64,000 bases of DNA from Whitmania pigra (Eukaryota > Annelida > Clitellata > Hirudinida > Haemopidae): positions 786,001 through 850,000 of the forward strand of contig JAJTWR010000248.1 in assembly GCA_021613335.1 (NCBI GenBank). Direction: 5' to 3'. Shown piece after piece: positions 1-13,215 of the stretch. The position numbers and the translations under genes were made by a program. Every line of letters begins with the position of its first letter. Position 1 is the stretch's first letter. The notes below the pieces were generated by a model that saw nothing but the letters and a program-made list of their open reading frames with translations, was not told the origin of the DNA and did no database searches.

Positions 1-2259
1 CAATGATTGGTTGGGTCTGAGGTTGCCGATGTCAAAGAGGAGTATATAAGCAGTGACGTAGTTAAAGAAGATGGCTGCTCCATCTTCAAAAGTCATACCG
101 GTCGGCATCTTGTAGACGAAGGTCTCTGGCACGCAGACCAGTTCCGCCCAGGCTTTGTAATCAGTTACTGCAACCACTCTATCACCAATCTGGAAAGTGA
201 TTGAAGATGATTGATTGATGCTTTATTGATTTATTGATAGAAAATGGTGTTTAAAATCTAACCCTAACCCTGCCGACGATCTGAAAGATATTCAAGATGA
301 TTGGTTGATTGATTTTTTAATTGAGATGGTGGTTGAAATCTTGATTGGGTGATTGATTATTCTCAAAAAGTTAATATTTAGTGGTTTATGGATTAAATTG
401 TAATTTGGGAAAAATAAAATTTAAATAAGGTTTATATAAGCTAATGGTTTGTTAAGTACATATCATGTAATAATATTGAATACTCTTAATAAATTTTTAA
501 ATAAGTTCTATTGACTATGCTAATACAGTGCTACCGACATTAACTCTAGTCAAAGAACATTCATGTGGGATCAATATTTACGGTTTGCCAAAATGAATCA
601 TTAAATACATTTTATCACAATTAAACTATTTGCCGACGATATTAAACTTTACAAATCACTGTCAATGGATGGTTCTGATCTTCATAGAGGCATAGACTTA
701 CTCACTACATGGATCAGGAAGTGGCAGCTAAACCTAGCCAAGGAAAAATGCTTTAATTGCTCAATTAAAACCAGTTGCAGGAATGGACCCTGCCCACAAC
801 AATACTACATCGATGATATCCTGCTCATCACTGTTGATCGAACCACAGATGTTAGTGTAATCATAGACTCAGACTTAAAATTCCGGCTTCACATTGACAA
901 CATCACACACAAGGCTGCAGTCCGTTCAAGACTGATTCTCAAATCATTCACCTCCAGGGACAAGAATCATCTCACCAAAGCTTTCTGCGTAAATGTCAGA
1001 CCAATCCTAGAATGCAGCAGTCAGGTCTGGAACTCTCACCATAAATACCTGATTGAAAACATTGAAAAAATCCAAAAGAAATTTACCAAGGCCATCCCTG
1101 CTGTTGGACAGCTAAATAATAAATATAGTACCATGATCGGCTCAAGGCTCTACAACTTAAATCCCTTGAACATCGCCGTTTAATAGCCGACCTCTGCTTA
1201 TTATACAGGATCACCAATTATTTCACATCAACTCATCTTAAAAACCATATTCATTTTGCAAACTACTCCTCAACTAGAGCTCATCAATTTAAACTAAGGT
1301 CATACTTTTGCGCATTAGACAACACCAAATATTTTTTCACAAATCGAGTTATTAACATCTGGAATAAACTACCTAATAGCATAGTCTCAGCTAGCACCTA
1401 TAGTCGCTTCACCTCTCTTCTCAATGAATATGACTTGTCTCCTTTTTTCGTCTATTACTGATTGAACCTCTCGTTTCATTTCTCAATGTTTTGCTGTTTC
1501 ATAGTGAGCAGGTAGGAAGCTTCGGTCCTCTACCCACTTCATAAAATAAAAAAAATTAAAAAAAACCATTCTACCAAAATCCAATTTACCGTAAATCCGG
1601 TGACGTCATCGCCCAGGGCTTCCACTTCCCCAGAACATTCGAAGCCCATGATGAAGGGGGTCTTAGGCAAGTTGTCGATGACCCCCTGCCTCACCATCAG
1701 GTCTTGAAAATTGAGACCACTGGACAAAATGAACAAAATGTTGGTGGTGATTGTGGTGGGTGGTATTGGAAAAGATGAAATTTCTATTGCTTGCAGTTGG
1801 CGTTAAAGAAACTTTTTTAAATTAACTTACTATATTTAACTTACTGTCTTTTCATGACTGTTGCAAGAAGAGGTATTTAATAGGGAATTTAAGGAGCGTA
1901 AAAATACGGTATTTAAATTAGTTCTTTGGTGTTATTAATAATACATCAATACAACTTATTATTTAACAAAAATGCTTTAATTATCATAAACATAATCCAA
2001 CCCTTATTAATTTATTCTACCCAAGATTATGCACTCACCACGCCTTGACCCTAATCAGCACGTCCCCTTTGGAGGGCTTGGGTTCAGGCCTCTGTTGAAC
2101 TTTGACCATCCTGATGCCCCCAAACCCTGTCAACGTAATGGACTTCATGTTCTTCAAGTTGCTGGCGTTGTCGCTGGAAGTGGCAGTCGCTGCTTTGCGG
2201 TCGTCTTCGGTGCTGCCTGATTCGTCGGCCATTCTTGGGTTTGAGAGTTCTGAAGGCAA
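1..2259 (-). CDS. VAT1: VAT1-like NAD(P)H quinone oxidoreductase, partial (3 exons, C-terminus beyond left edge)
   Basis: Minus-strand gene. Exons in coding order are 2039-2259 (ATG at 2259; a second in-frame ATG lies ten codons on), 1590-1719 and 1-189 (cut by the window edge). Phases join cleanly, with donors gtgagt and gtaaat. After an acidic, Ser/Thr-rich lead of about 35 residues, the protein reads as the N-terminal half of a zinc-independent medium-chain dehydrogenase/reductase. Key stretches are LTGFGGIRMVKVQQRP, CGLNFQDLMVRQG, IMGFECSGEVEALGDDV, and then GDRVVAV with FNYVTAYILLFDIGNLRP. VAT-1 proteins are known as cytosolic or membrane-associated oxidoreductases linked to synaptic vesicles and mitochondrial dynamics. 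The nucleotide-binding GxGGVG segment must lie left of the window. The intron between exons 2 and 3 contains a LINE fragment in the opposite orientation. VAT1 versus a VAT1L paralogue is not resolved. Confidence 0.9.
541..1567 (+). mobile_element. 5'-truncated non-LTR retrotransposon (LINE) 3' end, in VAT1 intron
   Basis: A degraded reverse-transcriptase ORF. Near 629 it reads LFADDIKLYKS, containing the FADD palm motif of LINE reverse transcriptases, followed by a tract with LLTTWIRKWQLNLAKEKC and VRPILECSSQVWNSHH. A frameshift near 1180 moves the reading into RRLIADLCLLYRITNYF and later NRVINIWNKLPNSIVSAS. This C-terminal 'nR.i..WN.LP' block is typical of Jockey/CR1-type elements. The ORF ends at TGA around 1458, and an A-rich tail (about 1540-1567) marks the 3' end. 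It lies antisense to VAT1 and ends only about 22 bp from a VAT1 splice donor. The 5' boundary is approximate. Confidence 0.8.
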
Positions 2260-2717
2260 AGATGGTTTAGAGATGATTTTAGTAAATTGTTATTGAATAA
2301 TTATTTTCTTTCTGCTTGTAAATGTATTTGATCAAAAAATACACGTTTCTTGATTTTTATAAGCTTTTATGTTTGAATCATCCTACCTGTTAGTTATAAT
2401 TCATATTTTATTAGATTTATTTGACTCTACTCACCTTATTACAATAAATTGTATTTCATTCAAATACCCTTCGCATCATACAATAAAAGTATTGTAATTT
2501 TATTTTATTAATATTGTCTTGGGATACCCTATGCACATCAGTTGTCCCATTTACGGTATTTATACCGGAATCAACTGGTTTAATTGATGTTAATTTTTAG
2601 ATAATTCAGCTTCAGGGCAGATAAAGAATAAAAAATATCATGTAATTGGCGAATATAATCGGTTTATTCAAGCAAGTGCTGCTTTCGTTAAATGTTCTTA
2701 AATTACGAGCGCCTGTT

Positions 2718-2925
<208 letters not shown>

Positions 2926-4350
2926 TAATGATTTAGAAAATGATTTAATTTCCATTTGTTAGATTGTTTCATATTTAGTATGAGTAATTATTCATTTAAA
3001 TGAAGTTTACAAATAATTATCACGAATAGCATTATCATTTACTGTCATTATTTTAGTATTATTATTGTTATGAATAAAGCTATTATTATTATCATGCATT
3101 GTAATATTTCAAAGGTCATTAAACATTTATCCTGGCAAACCAAGCCAGTTAACTCCACCTTAACAACAAAATTAACCAATCCGATCACCAAGTCCAAGCC
3201 CCTTTCATTATCATAATTTATTACGACTAGATCGATTACTTCATTATCACTATATATTATTACTATCCCGATAACTCTCACTTTCTCATAGTTGATTACA
3301 ACTGCCTCGAAAACTCTTTCATTATCATAATTTGCTACAATTAGTTCGGTAACTCTTTGATTATCATAATTTACTATAACTAGCGGCCTGTAGATTATCG
3401 TATCAGCCGTTCTCCTAACAACATATGTTACCCCGTCCTCAACAAATCCCGCCAGAGACGACCTTCAACTTTCCGAACGTCGCACGTAACAGCTGTCAGC
3501 CCTTTCTTCGACTAGAAGCTCACTGCATGTTAAATTAATTAATCTCCTCTCGCCGCTTGCTAATAAGATAATTAATATTCAACAATCGACCGTTTAAATA
3601 TCGACGTTTTTAACGGGAATCGGTTAAACTTGCGCCTCATTAGCATGCAAATTTATGTGCATGCGAACACTTCGGTCTATTGGTATAACACCGGGAAGAA
3701 TCGACTATTGGTTCTAACTAACTCGCTTGTTATCATCTAAACCGTACTAACCATACTAATCATAAAAATGATAATATCAAGATCAATCGTAAGGCTCATA
3801 ATAATATTATAATGAGCGATTAAATTGTAAACATAAAGTCCAACCTTACTAGATCCAAGCGACGCTCTGGAGGAAACGGTAAGCATGGAAGCAAAGCTCG
3901 GAATCTATATTATGGAGGAGTGTGTGCGCGTTGTGGAAGTGCACGTGATTTGGACGTACGCGATGAGGTTCCGCTGGATGCCTACATGAAGACTTATAAT
4001 TCCTGGTTGCACGCTGCCACGGTTTGGTTTGCAAGGATGGAGGTAGAGAGCGATCTAACTGATTCACTGGTCATATAATGGGCGGCTGCTAACCTGATAC
4101 TTGCCAATAAGAATGCGTCAATTTATGTAGCGCAACAGCAACGTGACTAGGTGAAGGCACGACTGAAATACCGCTATTCTTACTTTACCACTTAAGGGTG
4201 ATTTAAGTAAGCATTAAGTAGATATTATTTTAACATAACATGACACGTATGATTGGCTTTAGATGAATTGATTGTGTTTAGTGCCGCTTGAAAGAATATT
4301 AGTCTGAAATTAAGTACGAAAATGTTGTTAATAGAATCTATTTAATCATT

Positions 4351-4456
4351 CATGCAGGTTAGCCAAATGGGTTGCGAGCTTGCATGTGAGGCAATGCGTC
4401 ATAATGTGTCGTGTTCGAAACCCAGCCTGCACTGCCGCCAGCACCCTCGGGAAGGA
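4351..4456 (+). mobile_element. tRNA-derived SINE (family A), copy 1
   Basis: It contains a tRNA-like A box (TAGCCAAATGGGTTGCGAG) and, about 50 bp on, a B-box-like GTGTTCGAAACCC, followed by CAGCCTGCACTGCCGCC and an ACCCTCGGG motif. The same order recurs at 5391-5493, 27178-27278 and 43440-43528. The dispersed copies and RNA polymerase III-like promoter boxes support a tRNA-derived SINE. No intact cloverleaf is visible. Confidence 0.6.
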
Positions 4457-5390
4457 GTAAATGGTTACAAGAAGCGCCTCTGACGCTATGTACATGAAGT
4501 TACAATTACAATTACAATTCAAAAACGTAAAAAGTTATTGTCATCGCCATCATCATCGTCATTGTCATGGTCATCATCATCAAGTGAATATCAAATCGTA
4601 TCGAACGGAGAATATTTATAAACAAGTTACTCAGCTGATCAACTTGAAACTCTGAGATGTTCAACAAAAAAAAAACAACGGCACTTGGGAAAGTTTATGA
4701 GATCCATTTATGTTTTTCTGGGGAAAATGGCAAGACCCGATCAAGCATTTGTTGTTAGCTTTTTATGCTTCAACCATTTCTCACTCCGCCACTCAGGGAT
4801 GATCACGGCTTCCTCCTTATACCCCCCTACATCTCCTTCTACATTCCCCTCAACCCTAAAGCGATGTCCCCTTTGGGGAGACTTTGTAAATTTTTGGAGA
4901 AGGATAGAGAGAAATCATTAAACTAGAATTTACGTGGCATGATTAGCATTATTTAAATAAATTGACTCAAAATGTCGGAGCGAATTTCTGCTTTGGGTTT
5001 TCAGCTTTTTTACCTTTAACAAAACAAAAATTGGAAACAATTCCAAGATGGAATTTCAGGAATTACTTTCTGTCTGTTGCGCTGGTGGCGCTCAAATAGT
5101 ATGAAGTAAAACGGATGATAATGATGCTGACCATGCCTATGACACTGACGATGGCGATGATAATGATGACGATGATGGCGACGAGTAATTAGTAAAAATT
5201 AGTTAGAAAATAACTTTAGAAATAGCATTTCATGCTCTGGTTGTTGTCGTCGTTGAAGGTGTTTATATTTTTATATTTATCCGATTTTTTGAGTGTCACC
5301 GGGGTTCGAATCCGTGCTGCCATCGTGAGAACATAAAGTCGGTAACCCTTTGGCCATGCGGATCATCAAGGCACCATTTAATCGATTCCT

Positions 5391-5493
5391 ACACGAGGGC
5401 ATTCCCTTGAGGTGCAGGCTGGGTTTCAAACACGACACATAACGGCTGTTGTTGTTCATGCAGGAATGCTACCCATTCGGCCAACCTACGCGT
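5391..5493 (-). mobile_element. tRNA-derived SINE (family A), copy 2
   Basis: On the minus strand it reads TTGGCCGAATGGGTAGC, then TGTGTCGTGTTTGAAACCC and CAGCCTGCACCT, parallel to the 4.35-kb copy. Immediately to the left (about 5298-5312, plus) is a separate B-box-like GGGGTTCGAATCC, probably part of another SINE remnant. Confidence 0.6.
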
Positions 5494-6618
5494 TGTTGTT
5501 GATGTTGTAGTGATATGTTAGTGTTATTAAGGTCATGATTATATTGGTGCCCGTGGTTATGTAAATGTGGCTGGAACCTCATCTCGTACTTTGGCTCAGG
5601 TGAAACGGATCGAAACCTCAAACAATACAGGTGATCTAAAGGGTGGTGGTGGTGGTTGTTGCTCAGTGGGAAATCCAAGCGTTAATGTAATTTTTATTAT
5701 TTTAAAACATTTTGCATTTTCGTCTTCATCATCGGCATCGTCGTCGTCATCATCGAAATCATTCTTTTGTATTCGTTGAACAACCTGGTTGTCAAAGTTA
5801 AAAATTAAAGTTATTACAGTTAATAATAAATTGTTTTTTTTTTGTTTTTTAAGTTATGTACTAATATATTATTACGCTATGTTATCATGTTACACACTAA
5901 TATATCATTAAGTTATGGTTATTATCATATTATACATTATTATATTACTGTTATTATTAAGATGAACTTCGACCCCAATCATGACCTTTGCTGTTTGCAT
6001 GCGCAGTGGGGCAGACTGCGAATCATGACATTTGAAGTAGCTTGGTTTTGTCGTTGAGTTGATGATGATGATGATGATGAAAATGGTGAAGGTGACGATG
6101 ACGATGAAGCAGAGGTGAACGATGACAATGAAGATGACGATGATTGTGATGGTTATTGAGGGCAACGATGACTTTGACAATGATGACTCAATGGCGCCAA
6201 TCTGAGTGTTAATCGAACGGAGCTCCAATAACACGTGGTCTCGAGGTAAATCAACTCAAACTTTCCAGGCAGGCGATTCGGTTTAATTAATCATTTGTTC
6301 TTCCTTGCGTTCGCCTTTTCAATATGCTTCTTGTTTGTGCGCATATGTGCTTCTGTTGCTCTGCCTCTGCCTAAGTCTGTTTCTTCGTAGGCCCCATGTT
6401 CTCCGTGTGTATATATTCTTCTGTTATTTGATTGGCTCGTGATGAAGGATATAGCTTATATAAAGCGGGCAGAGAAATATTACACCTGTTCTTGCAAATA
6501 CTTGTAATAACTTGTTACTTATCGTACCTGGTTCTTGCCTGGAACACATCGCTTCTATGGTTAAACTTGTATACGTAGGAATAAACTTTTCACGAATGCA
6601 TGTTACCGAAAGGATTTC

Positions 6619-6672
6619 ATGAATATTAAGCAAGTATCTATGAATATTAAGCAAGTATTTATGAATATTAAG
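6619..6672. repeat. 21-bp tandem repeat, about 2.5 copies
   Basis: The unit ATGAATATTAAGCAAGTAT(C/T)T is repeated in tandem, and the last copy is truncated. Confidence 0.85.
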
Positions 6673-8287
6673 AATTCAACAAATTAAAAGGGTAGATGTA
6701 ATGTTTCCTAACAAAATGGAGAAGGACTTACCATGTGGATATCAAGTTTTTGCTTCGAATGGTGCCTTGAATATTGCACCATGAACTTTGAACATGAACA
6801 TTGTTGCTTTTCCATGACAAAAATAGACATCGCTGTACAGATGAACCTCAAGGATTTGGAAATGGACAGACTTCTTCAAGCTCAGAATGCTTCTGGGCAA
6901 CTTTACAAAAGTTTTAGGAAGGTTGATAGTGTCAACAACATTACAATTATTTTCCGTTAAATAATTGATAATGTCTCATCAGGATTACCGGAATAGCCAT
7001 GTGCTTATTGGCCTATGACTGATTTTGTGATGGAAAACTTTTTCAGAAAAATTTTCAAAAAGCCAAAAATTGAACGCTGAAGAACAATGCTTGATGCTTT
7101 TATTCGCTTTCTATTGAATCTAGAATTTTTAAATGCGTTTTGCAAATAAATAAGAACTTGTAAGATTTGTTTATGAGTCCTACTCACATCTTCAAGTCTG
7201 CGAAAACACTTGAAAAATTGTTTAAAGACACTGGGTTGATTAGGAAAATGTTTGAGAATTCAAAATATCAGTTGCCTGGTATTTTATATTTTGGAAAAGA
7301 ACAACGGGATTGTTTTATTCAGGGTTTCAGGTTTTTTTGTGAATTGAATTTCAATCGGTTGTTGAAATGAAAGTCTTTGTATTTTGCGAATTAAATGAAA
7401 TACATTTTAAAAGGACGAAGTTTCAAGCGATTGTTGCCTGTTTCATGGCAGTCTGCTTGATCATAGGACTTGGCCAAGGTTTGCATGAAATTAATGAGAT
7501 TTCATTAAAATAATATTAACAATGCATAATAATAAATAAAATCAATGAGAATTAAATTAATAATTACAATAAGTTATAATAAATGAATATTTAATTAACA
7601 TCAATATTATTATCGCAACGTCCTTTTAAGTGAATGATATAAATTATTGATAGATAATTTTTTTATCAATTAACGTCAATAATTATTTAAATCAAATCTA
7701 AATCGAGATATTTATTAAATTGAAATACTTTTTTTTCACAAACAAAATAAAATTAAACCGGAAAATAATAATTTATTTTACAACTCTAGGAAACGTCGCC
7801 GATGCAAGTGAATTGAAGTTAATCGAAGTGATTCTTGATTTTACATTTTCATCTCATTCATTACATTTTAATTTGGACATCGAAATTATAACTTGAGATT
7901 GTTGATTTTGTATTTATCATTGAATGATTGATAGATCGATTAAAATTAATTTCATTGCTTAGCATAAAGTCGAATCATAGATCGGCTTACAAAAAATACG
8001 AAGTAAAAATAAATTGTGAGGTTAAGTTTGAATTCAACATAATGATGAACCACTCGAATTTCAAGTAAAATAGAAAGTTAAGTTTCAATAAATAACGAAA
8101 CAAATCTGAAGAACATGGTTTTTTTTATCGTAGCAGATGATGATGATCTCTTCCGATGCCTCTTAATCCCACAATATTAATCACCCAAAAACTTGTATCA
8201 TACAAAACTTTTTATTGCATCAAGTCAAACATCTCAACCAAAAAAACAACTGTCAAGTGCCTCTTGTTCAGCTCGAATGACAGCAAT

Positions 8288-8393
8288 ATTATTTAAATTA
8301 TTATTTAAACTATTATTTAAATTATTATTTAAACTATTATTTAAATTATTATTTAAACTATTATTTAAACTATTATTTAAATTATTATTTAAA
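8288..8393. repeat. 12-bp tandem array ATTATTTAAA(C/T)T
   Basis: About nine copies of a 12-bp AT-rich unit alternate between C and T at one position. The poly-(LLFK) and poly-(NNSLN) frames across it are artefacts of the repeat. Confidence 0.9.
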
Positions 8394-8496
8394 AAGTGTG
8401 CAAATGGGTCTTTATTGAAATATTGAAGGTACAAGCTTGTGAAATCATGCAAAATGAACGATTCAAATTTATTTTTATATTTGGTGTCTTTAGAAA

Positions 8497-8606
8497 ATTG
8501 TAACATAGGAATCTTAAAACAAATACTTTTTAAATAAAATAAAAATTATTAATTGTAACATAGGAATCTTAAAACAAATACTTTTTAAATAAAATAAAAA
8601 TTATTA
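8497..8606. repeat. 55-bp direct tandem duplication
   Basis: A 55-bp segment beginning AATTGTAACATAGGAATC and ending in AATAAAAATTATT occurs twice in succession with essentially no differences, which suggests a recent duplication. Confidence 0.9.
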
Positions 8607-10430
8607 AAAACAAACAAACGTTTCTTCCAATATTGCAATTTACAGGATGACGAAGATGTTGGTAAGGATGCCGATGATGGTGACGATGATGATGATGACG
8701 ATGATGATGAGGATGATAGCGGGTATGGTAAATGTATTCGGAATACCACATGTTAACCAATCAATCATCCAATCAAATCGTAAAATGATAATGAGACGAC
8801 CTCTCTGAATATTGATCAGCCTAATCAAGATTCAGTTTCTGGATTTGGAATTTCTGGGGCGATGATAGTAATGATAACGACGATGACGATGACGATGGCA
8901 AACAAACCCAAAATATTGGTCGGCTAAGCCAACATATTGATTGCACATGTTTTCCCCTGTATTTGTCGTCTATTGGATTTCAATTATTTCTTTGTCCATT
9001 CACTATATTTTATATACTTAACTTAAATAAATCGGATTTTCAGTTAAATTATGCTTCAAAAATTTCGAAATTTTAATATTAATGTTAATAAGAACAAATT
9101 AACATATTTTAAAATAGCAAGCTTGTTTATAGGGCTAGCCAGTCGAGATAAACAAATCAAACATTAACCATTTCCGCCTCCCATCATTAGCATAATTTAT
9201 TAATTAGTATTAAATGCAGTAATTAATCACGAGTGAATAATATTTTCGAATTAGCATTCATTTGCATGTAATTATTAGAAAGTTAAGCTTAAATTTGTTA
9301 AAGCTTACATTTAATTTTATTAAACAGATTTAGGATAACCGTGCCAATGTTAATGTTTTAATATTTGCATATTTAAATGTAAACAAAAAAATAAACATCG
9401 TAATAAATGCAATAATAATTACACTGGTATTGATATTATTAATAATTTCATCAGTTGCAAAAGTTACAACCGACTTGTGATTGTGTGAGTGAGTGAGTGG
9501 ATATCTGAGTGATCGACCTAACGAGTGAGCGATAGTGAATGAGTGAATGCACTAAATGCACGTGAGGTTCCCTTAAAAGCTCATCATCTCTTCAACAACG
9601 CCTTCTTTTTACAACCTCCGTAAATTGGGGAGTTTACGTGTCTCTGTTAATTCAGTTCGGATCGCTCAGCAACTTAAACTTTATAAAACAATTCTTTATT
9701 TAGCTTGCTAAGCATTTTAAGGTAAATATTAAGATAAATTAAAATAAATTCTCTAGTTAAGTTCTTAAAACTGCTGTCTATTTTTCTCGAGCTTACAGGT
9801 TTTACAAACATCGTCGTCATATGACGACAAGGTTTAAATAACCCGAAAGCTCCGCCCCTTGAAATTTAAAAACAAAACAATCACCTGTTATCGCCCTTTT
9901 ATCGACGTCTCATTGTGATAGCTGCATTATCACGTGGTCACCTGCATTGTTCGAGTAATTTCTTTTACCTGTGCAGTCGTTCGGAACACGTTGGCTGTTA
10001 ATAGCACATCTAAAATTGGATGCCTAGAGAGAGTTCGGATATTTGATGTTTGTAGGATTTGTTGCGACAATTTGAAGGATACAACGATACAACTTGTTGA
10101 CACAAAGAGTTGATACAAGGATTCAGGGAGGATCTAGTGTCAAAATGGTTGGTGCTTAAATTTTGTTTGAGAAGATTGTAACTTTTACTTTATGTTTTGA
10201 TTTTAATTTGTTTTTCTGTCGTTGTATTTTGTAATTTCGATTAATGTGATGATTACTAATGCTTGTATTGTTTGCAATGTGTGGGCTGTTTGTAATGTTT
10301 CAAAAATGTGATTTGTATAGTGATCCATATTTAATCTGGTGATTTTAATAGTATGAATCTGATAACTATGAACAGAGAAATAAGGAATCAGAAATTATTC
10401 AAATAATTGTAATTAATATTGCAAATTAAT

Positions 10431-10655
10431 GTTATTAACACCAACCATAACATTAATAACAACAATAACAGTGATGATAATGGTAATAATAATATTAATA
10501 ATAAATAATAATAACGGTAATTATAAAACCAATAACAGTAGTATTATTAACACCAACCATAACATTAATAACAACAATAACAGGGATAATAATAATAGTA
10601 ATAGTAATAATAATAATAATAATAATAATAGTAATTATAAAACCAACAACAGTAG
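10431..10655. repeat. Direct duplication of about 110 bp, AAT-rich
   Basis: Two adjacent copies start at ACACCAACCATAACATTAAT (about 10439 and 10549) and both run to a TTATAAAACCAA(T/C)AACAGTAG end. Their microsatellite middles have diverged. Confidence 0.8.
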
Positions 10656-11017
10656 TAACAACTTGGATGATACATTCCAAAAAGAGACATTTTCTCACTA
10701 AACATGTTCACACAAATGTTGAAATGAATCATAGTTTAGCTATGCTGCTTGTTGATTCAAACTTTAAGAAGACGACGTTTATGGCAGTGATGATGATGGT
10801 AGTTATCATGTCGCTGATAATCATACTGGTGATGATGGTGGTTGTGATGATGATCCACCATGGTGATTCAAATGATGAGACTTAGGATGGCGATAAGAGA
10901 TGACGTCATAAATTATTCAAAACGCCAGGAATCGAAGGAGTCCAATTTCTTGGTGCTGTTGGCGCAAATAGACGGCGACGTTGATAATGATAATGATCAC
11001 TGTTGAAATTGTTACTA

Positions 11018-11133
11018 ATAATTAATAATAATAATTTATTAATAATAATAATTTACTAATAATTATTTAATAATAATTTACTAATAATTATTTAATAATA
11101 ATTTACTAATAATTAATTAATAATAATTATTTA
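11018..11133. repeat. AT-rich tandem repeat, unit about 27 bp
   Basis: AATAATAATTTACTAATAATTATTT-type units are repeated about four times. Confidence 0.8.
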
Positions 11134-12085
11134 TGGGAAGATCCAAGATGGTCCTGCTGCGATGGTAAAGATGACTCGGTGATATTATCATAATGATTAT
11201 GATGACGGTAATGATGATGGTGCCTATGACGGTGACGAGGCATTAGTCTTGGCGACGAGTGCCTTTTTTATCTGCTGAGCTCGGGCATTCATTTTCTACT
11301 TTGGCTATTTAAGTAGCCAATGTAAATGGTGAGTAACGATGCTGATAATGATGATCATTTCGATGATGGTGATGTTGATGTTGATCACTTCGATGATTGT
11401 GGTGATGATAGTGATCATTTCGATGGTGGTGGTGGTGATGATGATGATCATTGGTAATCAGGGCCACCGAGACGGGGGCGGCAGGAGGACCAGCAAAATA
11501 TTGGGGGACTGGACAAGGTTTTAAAATATTACTGTCATGACCTTCTTTACGATTGCGATGATGACGATAATCAATGCGATGAAGCTTAATGCGGTTCACA
11601 GTAATTCGCTGAGTGTAAAAAAATTGATGCGTGTCAAGTTGCGAAATATTTTTGAGGGCAAAAATAATAATAATTTTATGTAATATAATATTATTATAGC
11701 GTCAAAAGGTCAAAAAATCGTGGCTTCCTAAGTGAGTCTAACGATCATCATCATCATCATCATCCCAATGATGACCTACATCAGGAGTCTCAAAAGATTT
11801 GTTGGCCACAATGCTTACTTCTGAAGTCTGGGCGGGCCAAGAGAAAAAGAAAATAAATTTACGAAATTTATTAAATTACGGCGAATTAATAAAAATCTAT
11901 TTAGTGCGAAGCTGTGATGCAGATTCAATTTACGAAAAAGACAACGAATGAATATTTATAAAAATATTTGTAAACAGGTTAATGATGATCTCCGATACAG
12001 TGCAGAATTGCAATCAGAACTTCAATAACAAATAACATGGTGTTTGTTATTCTGATTAATAATATGAAACATGAAACTGATGACT

Positions 12086-12360
12086 TTATGATGTAATTCT
12101 ATCCCGATGTTCAAAATGAGTGATTACAATCTTAAGTAAGGCATTCAAATGTTCATCAGGCATTTGTGGTCTGTAGCAGGCTTTCATGTACTTTATCTTT
12201 GGAAAAGTCTTCTCAGGCAAACACGTTGTGACATGGTCGGATTGAAGGCATTCGTTAAATTCGACCAAATTTCTTTCTTTAAATATTCCTTCAGGATGTC
12301 ATTGGATAGCGAATCGATAACTTCCATTAGTAAGTCGAGAGGCAAGTCTTCAATGTAAAG
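12086..12360 (-). pseudogene. hAT transposase C-terminal relic
   Basis: In the minus direction the first block reads IEDLPLDLLMEVIDSLSNDI followed by LKEYLKKEIW. After a frame change come EFNECLQSDH, EKTFPKIKYMKACYRPQM and PDEHLNALLKIVITHFE. The block order (E-DLP-L.LM..ID, then FP/F-K-KY.K..YR, then DEHL..LL.I..T) is that of the C-terminal dimerisation region of hAT transposases of the GTF2IRD2/EPM2AIP1/FAM200 type. The frame change and the absence of the N-terminal and catalytic parts mark it as dead. I saw no terminal repeats nearby. Confidence 0.65.
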
Positions 12361-12607
12361 TCAAATGGATTTTAGAAGGTTCTTATTTTTCGAGCTAGGA
12401 GAAACGTTTCCAGAACTTTTATAAATATGCGTATATATATATATATATATATGATAATAATAATAATATAATATGCATTATAATTATAATGTGCATTCGA
12501 CGTATGCACGTGAGCGTTCAGTGGTATTAAAGTTATCGTAAACTATACAGTTTTGGCACATTACTTGACAGCTTTTAGTATGCCTTGAGCAGGCTTCCGT
12601 TGTTTTT

Positions 12608-12857
12608 ATTTTTCGAAATAAATATATTTTAGTTTTTCAAAATAAATATATTTTAGTTTTTCAAAATAAATATATTTTAGTTTTTCAAAATAAATATATT
12701 TTAGTTTTTCAAAATAAATATATTTTAGTTTTTCAAAATAAATATATTTTAGTTTTTCAAAATAAATATATTTTAGTTTTTCAAAATAAATATATTTTAG
12801 TTTTTCAAAATAAATATATTTTAGTTTTTAAAAATAAATATATTTTAGTTTTTCAAG
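12608..12857. repeat. 24-bp minisatellite, about 10 copies
   Basis: The unit TTTTTCAAAATAAATATATT plus TTAG is repeated about ten times in register. Only the edge copies vary (CGAAAT at the first, AAAAAT near the last). Confidence 0.95.
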
Positions 12858-13117
12858 GAGAGCTCCGCGAGTCATCTTTGGAGACTCCTGACCTCATCGT
12901 CATAACATCCTGATTGTTATTTTTATTATTAATTATGTTATTTTTATTATTAAACTAACATGTTTAGCCACCGAAGCAATCAGCCAGCTTTGAACATCAC
13001 AAGACGTGGTGATAATGTCATTGTTCAAATAAATACCCTGTTATATTTTTAATAATAATCTTTCAAGGTAATTAATCTTTTGAAGATAGGAAGCTGCCCA
13101 AGTGTAATTATCCGCTT

Positions 13118-13215
13118 GATGATGATGATGGTGATGTTGATAATGATGGTGATGTTGATAATGATGGTGATGTTGATAATGATGGTGATGTTGATAATGA
13201 TGGTGATGGAGAGGA
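13118..13215. repeat. 18-bp tandem repeat GATGGTGATGTTGATAAT
   Basis: About four to five near-identical 18-bp units, built from GAT/GTT trinucleotides. Confidence 0.9.

Noticed and set aside
11309..11599. His-rich minus-strand frame near 11.3-11.6 kb as a metal-binding protein
   Set aside because: It translates a GAT/ATC-rich tract. No exon signals or conserved segments flank it.
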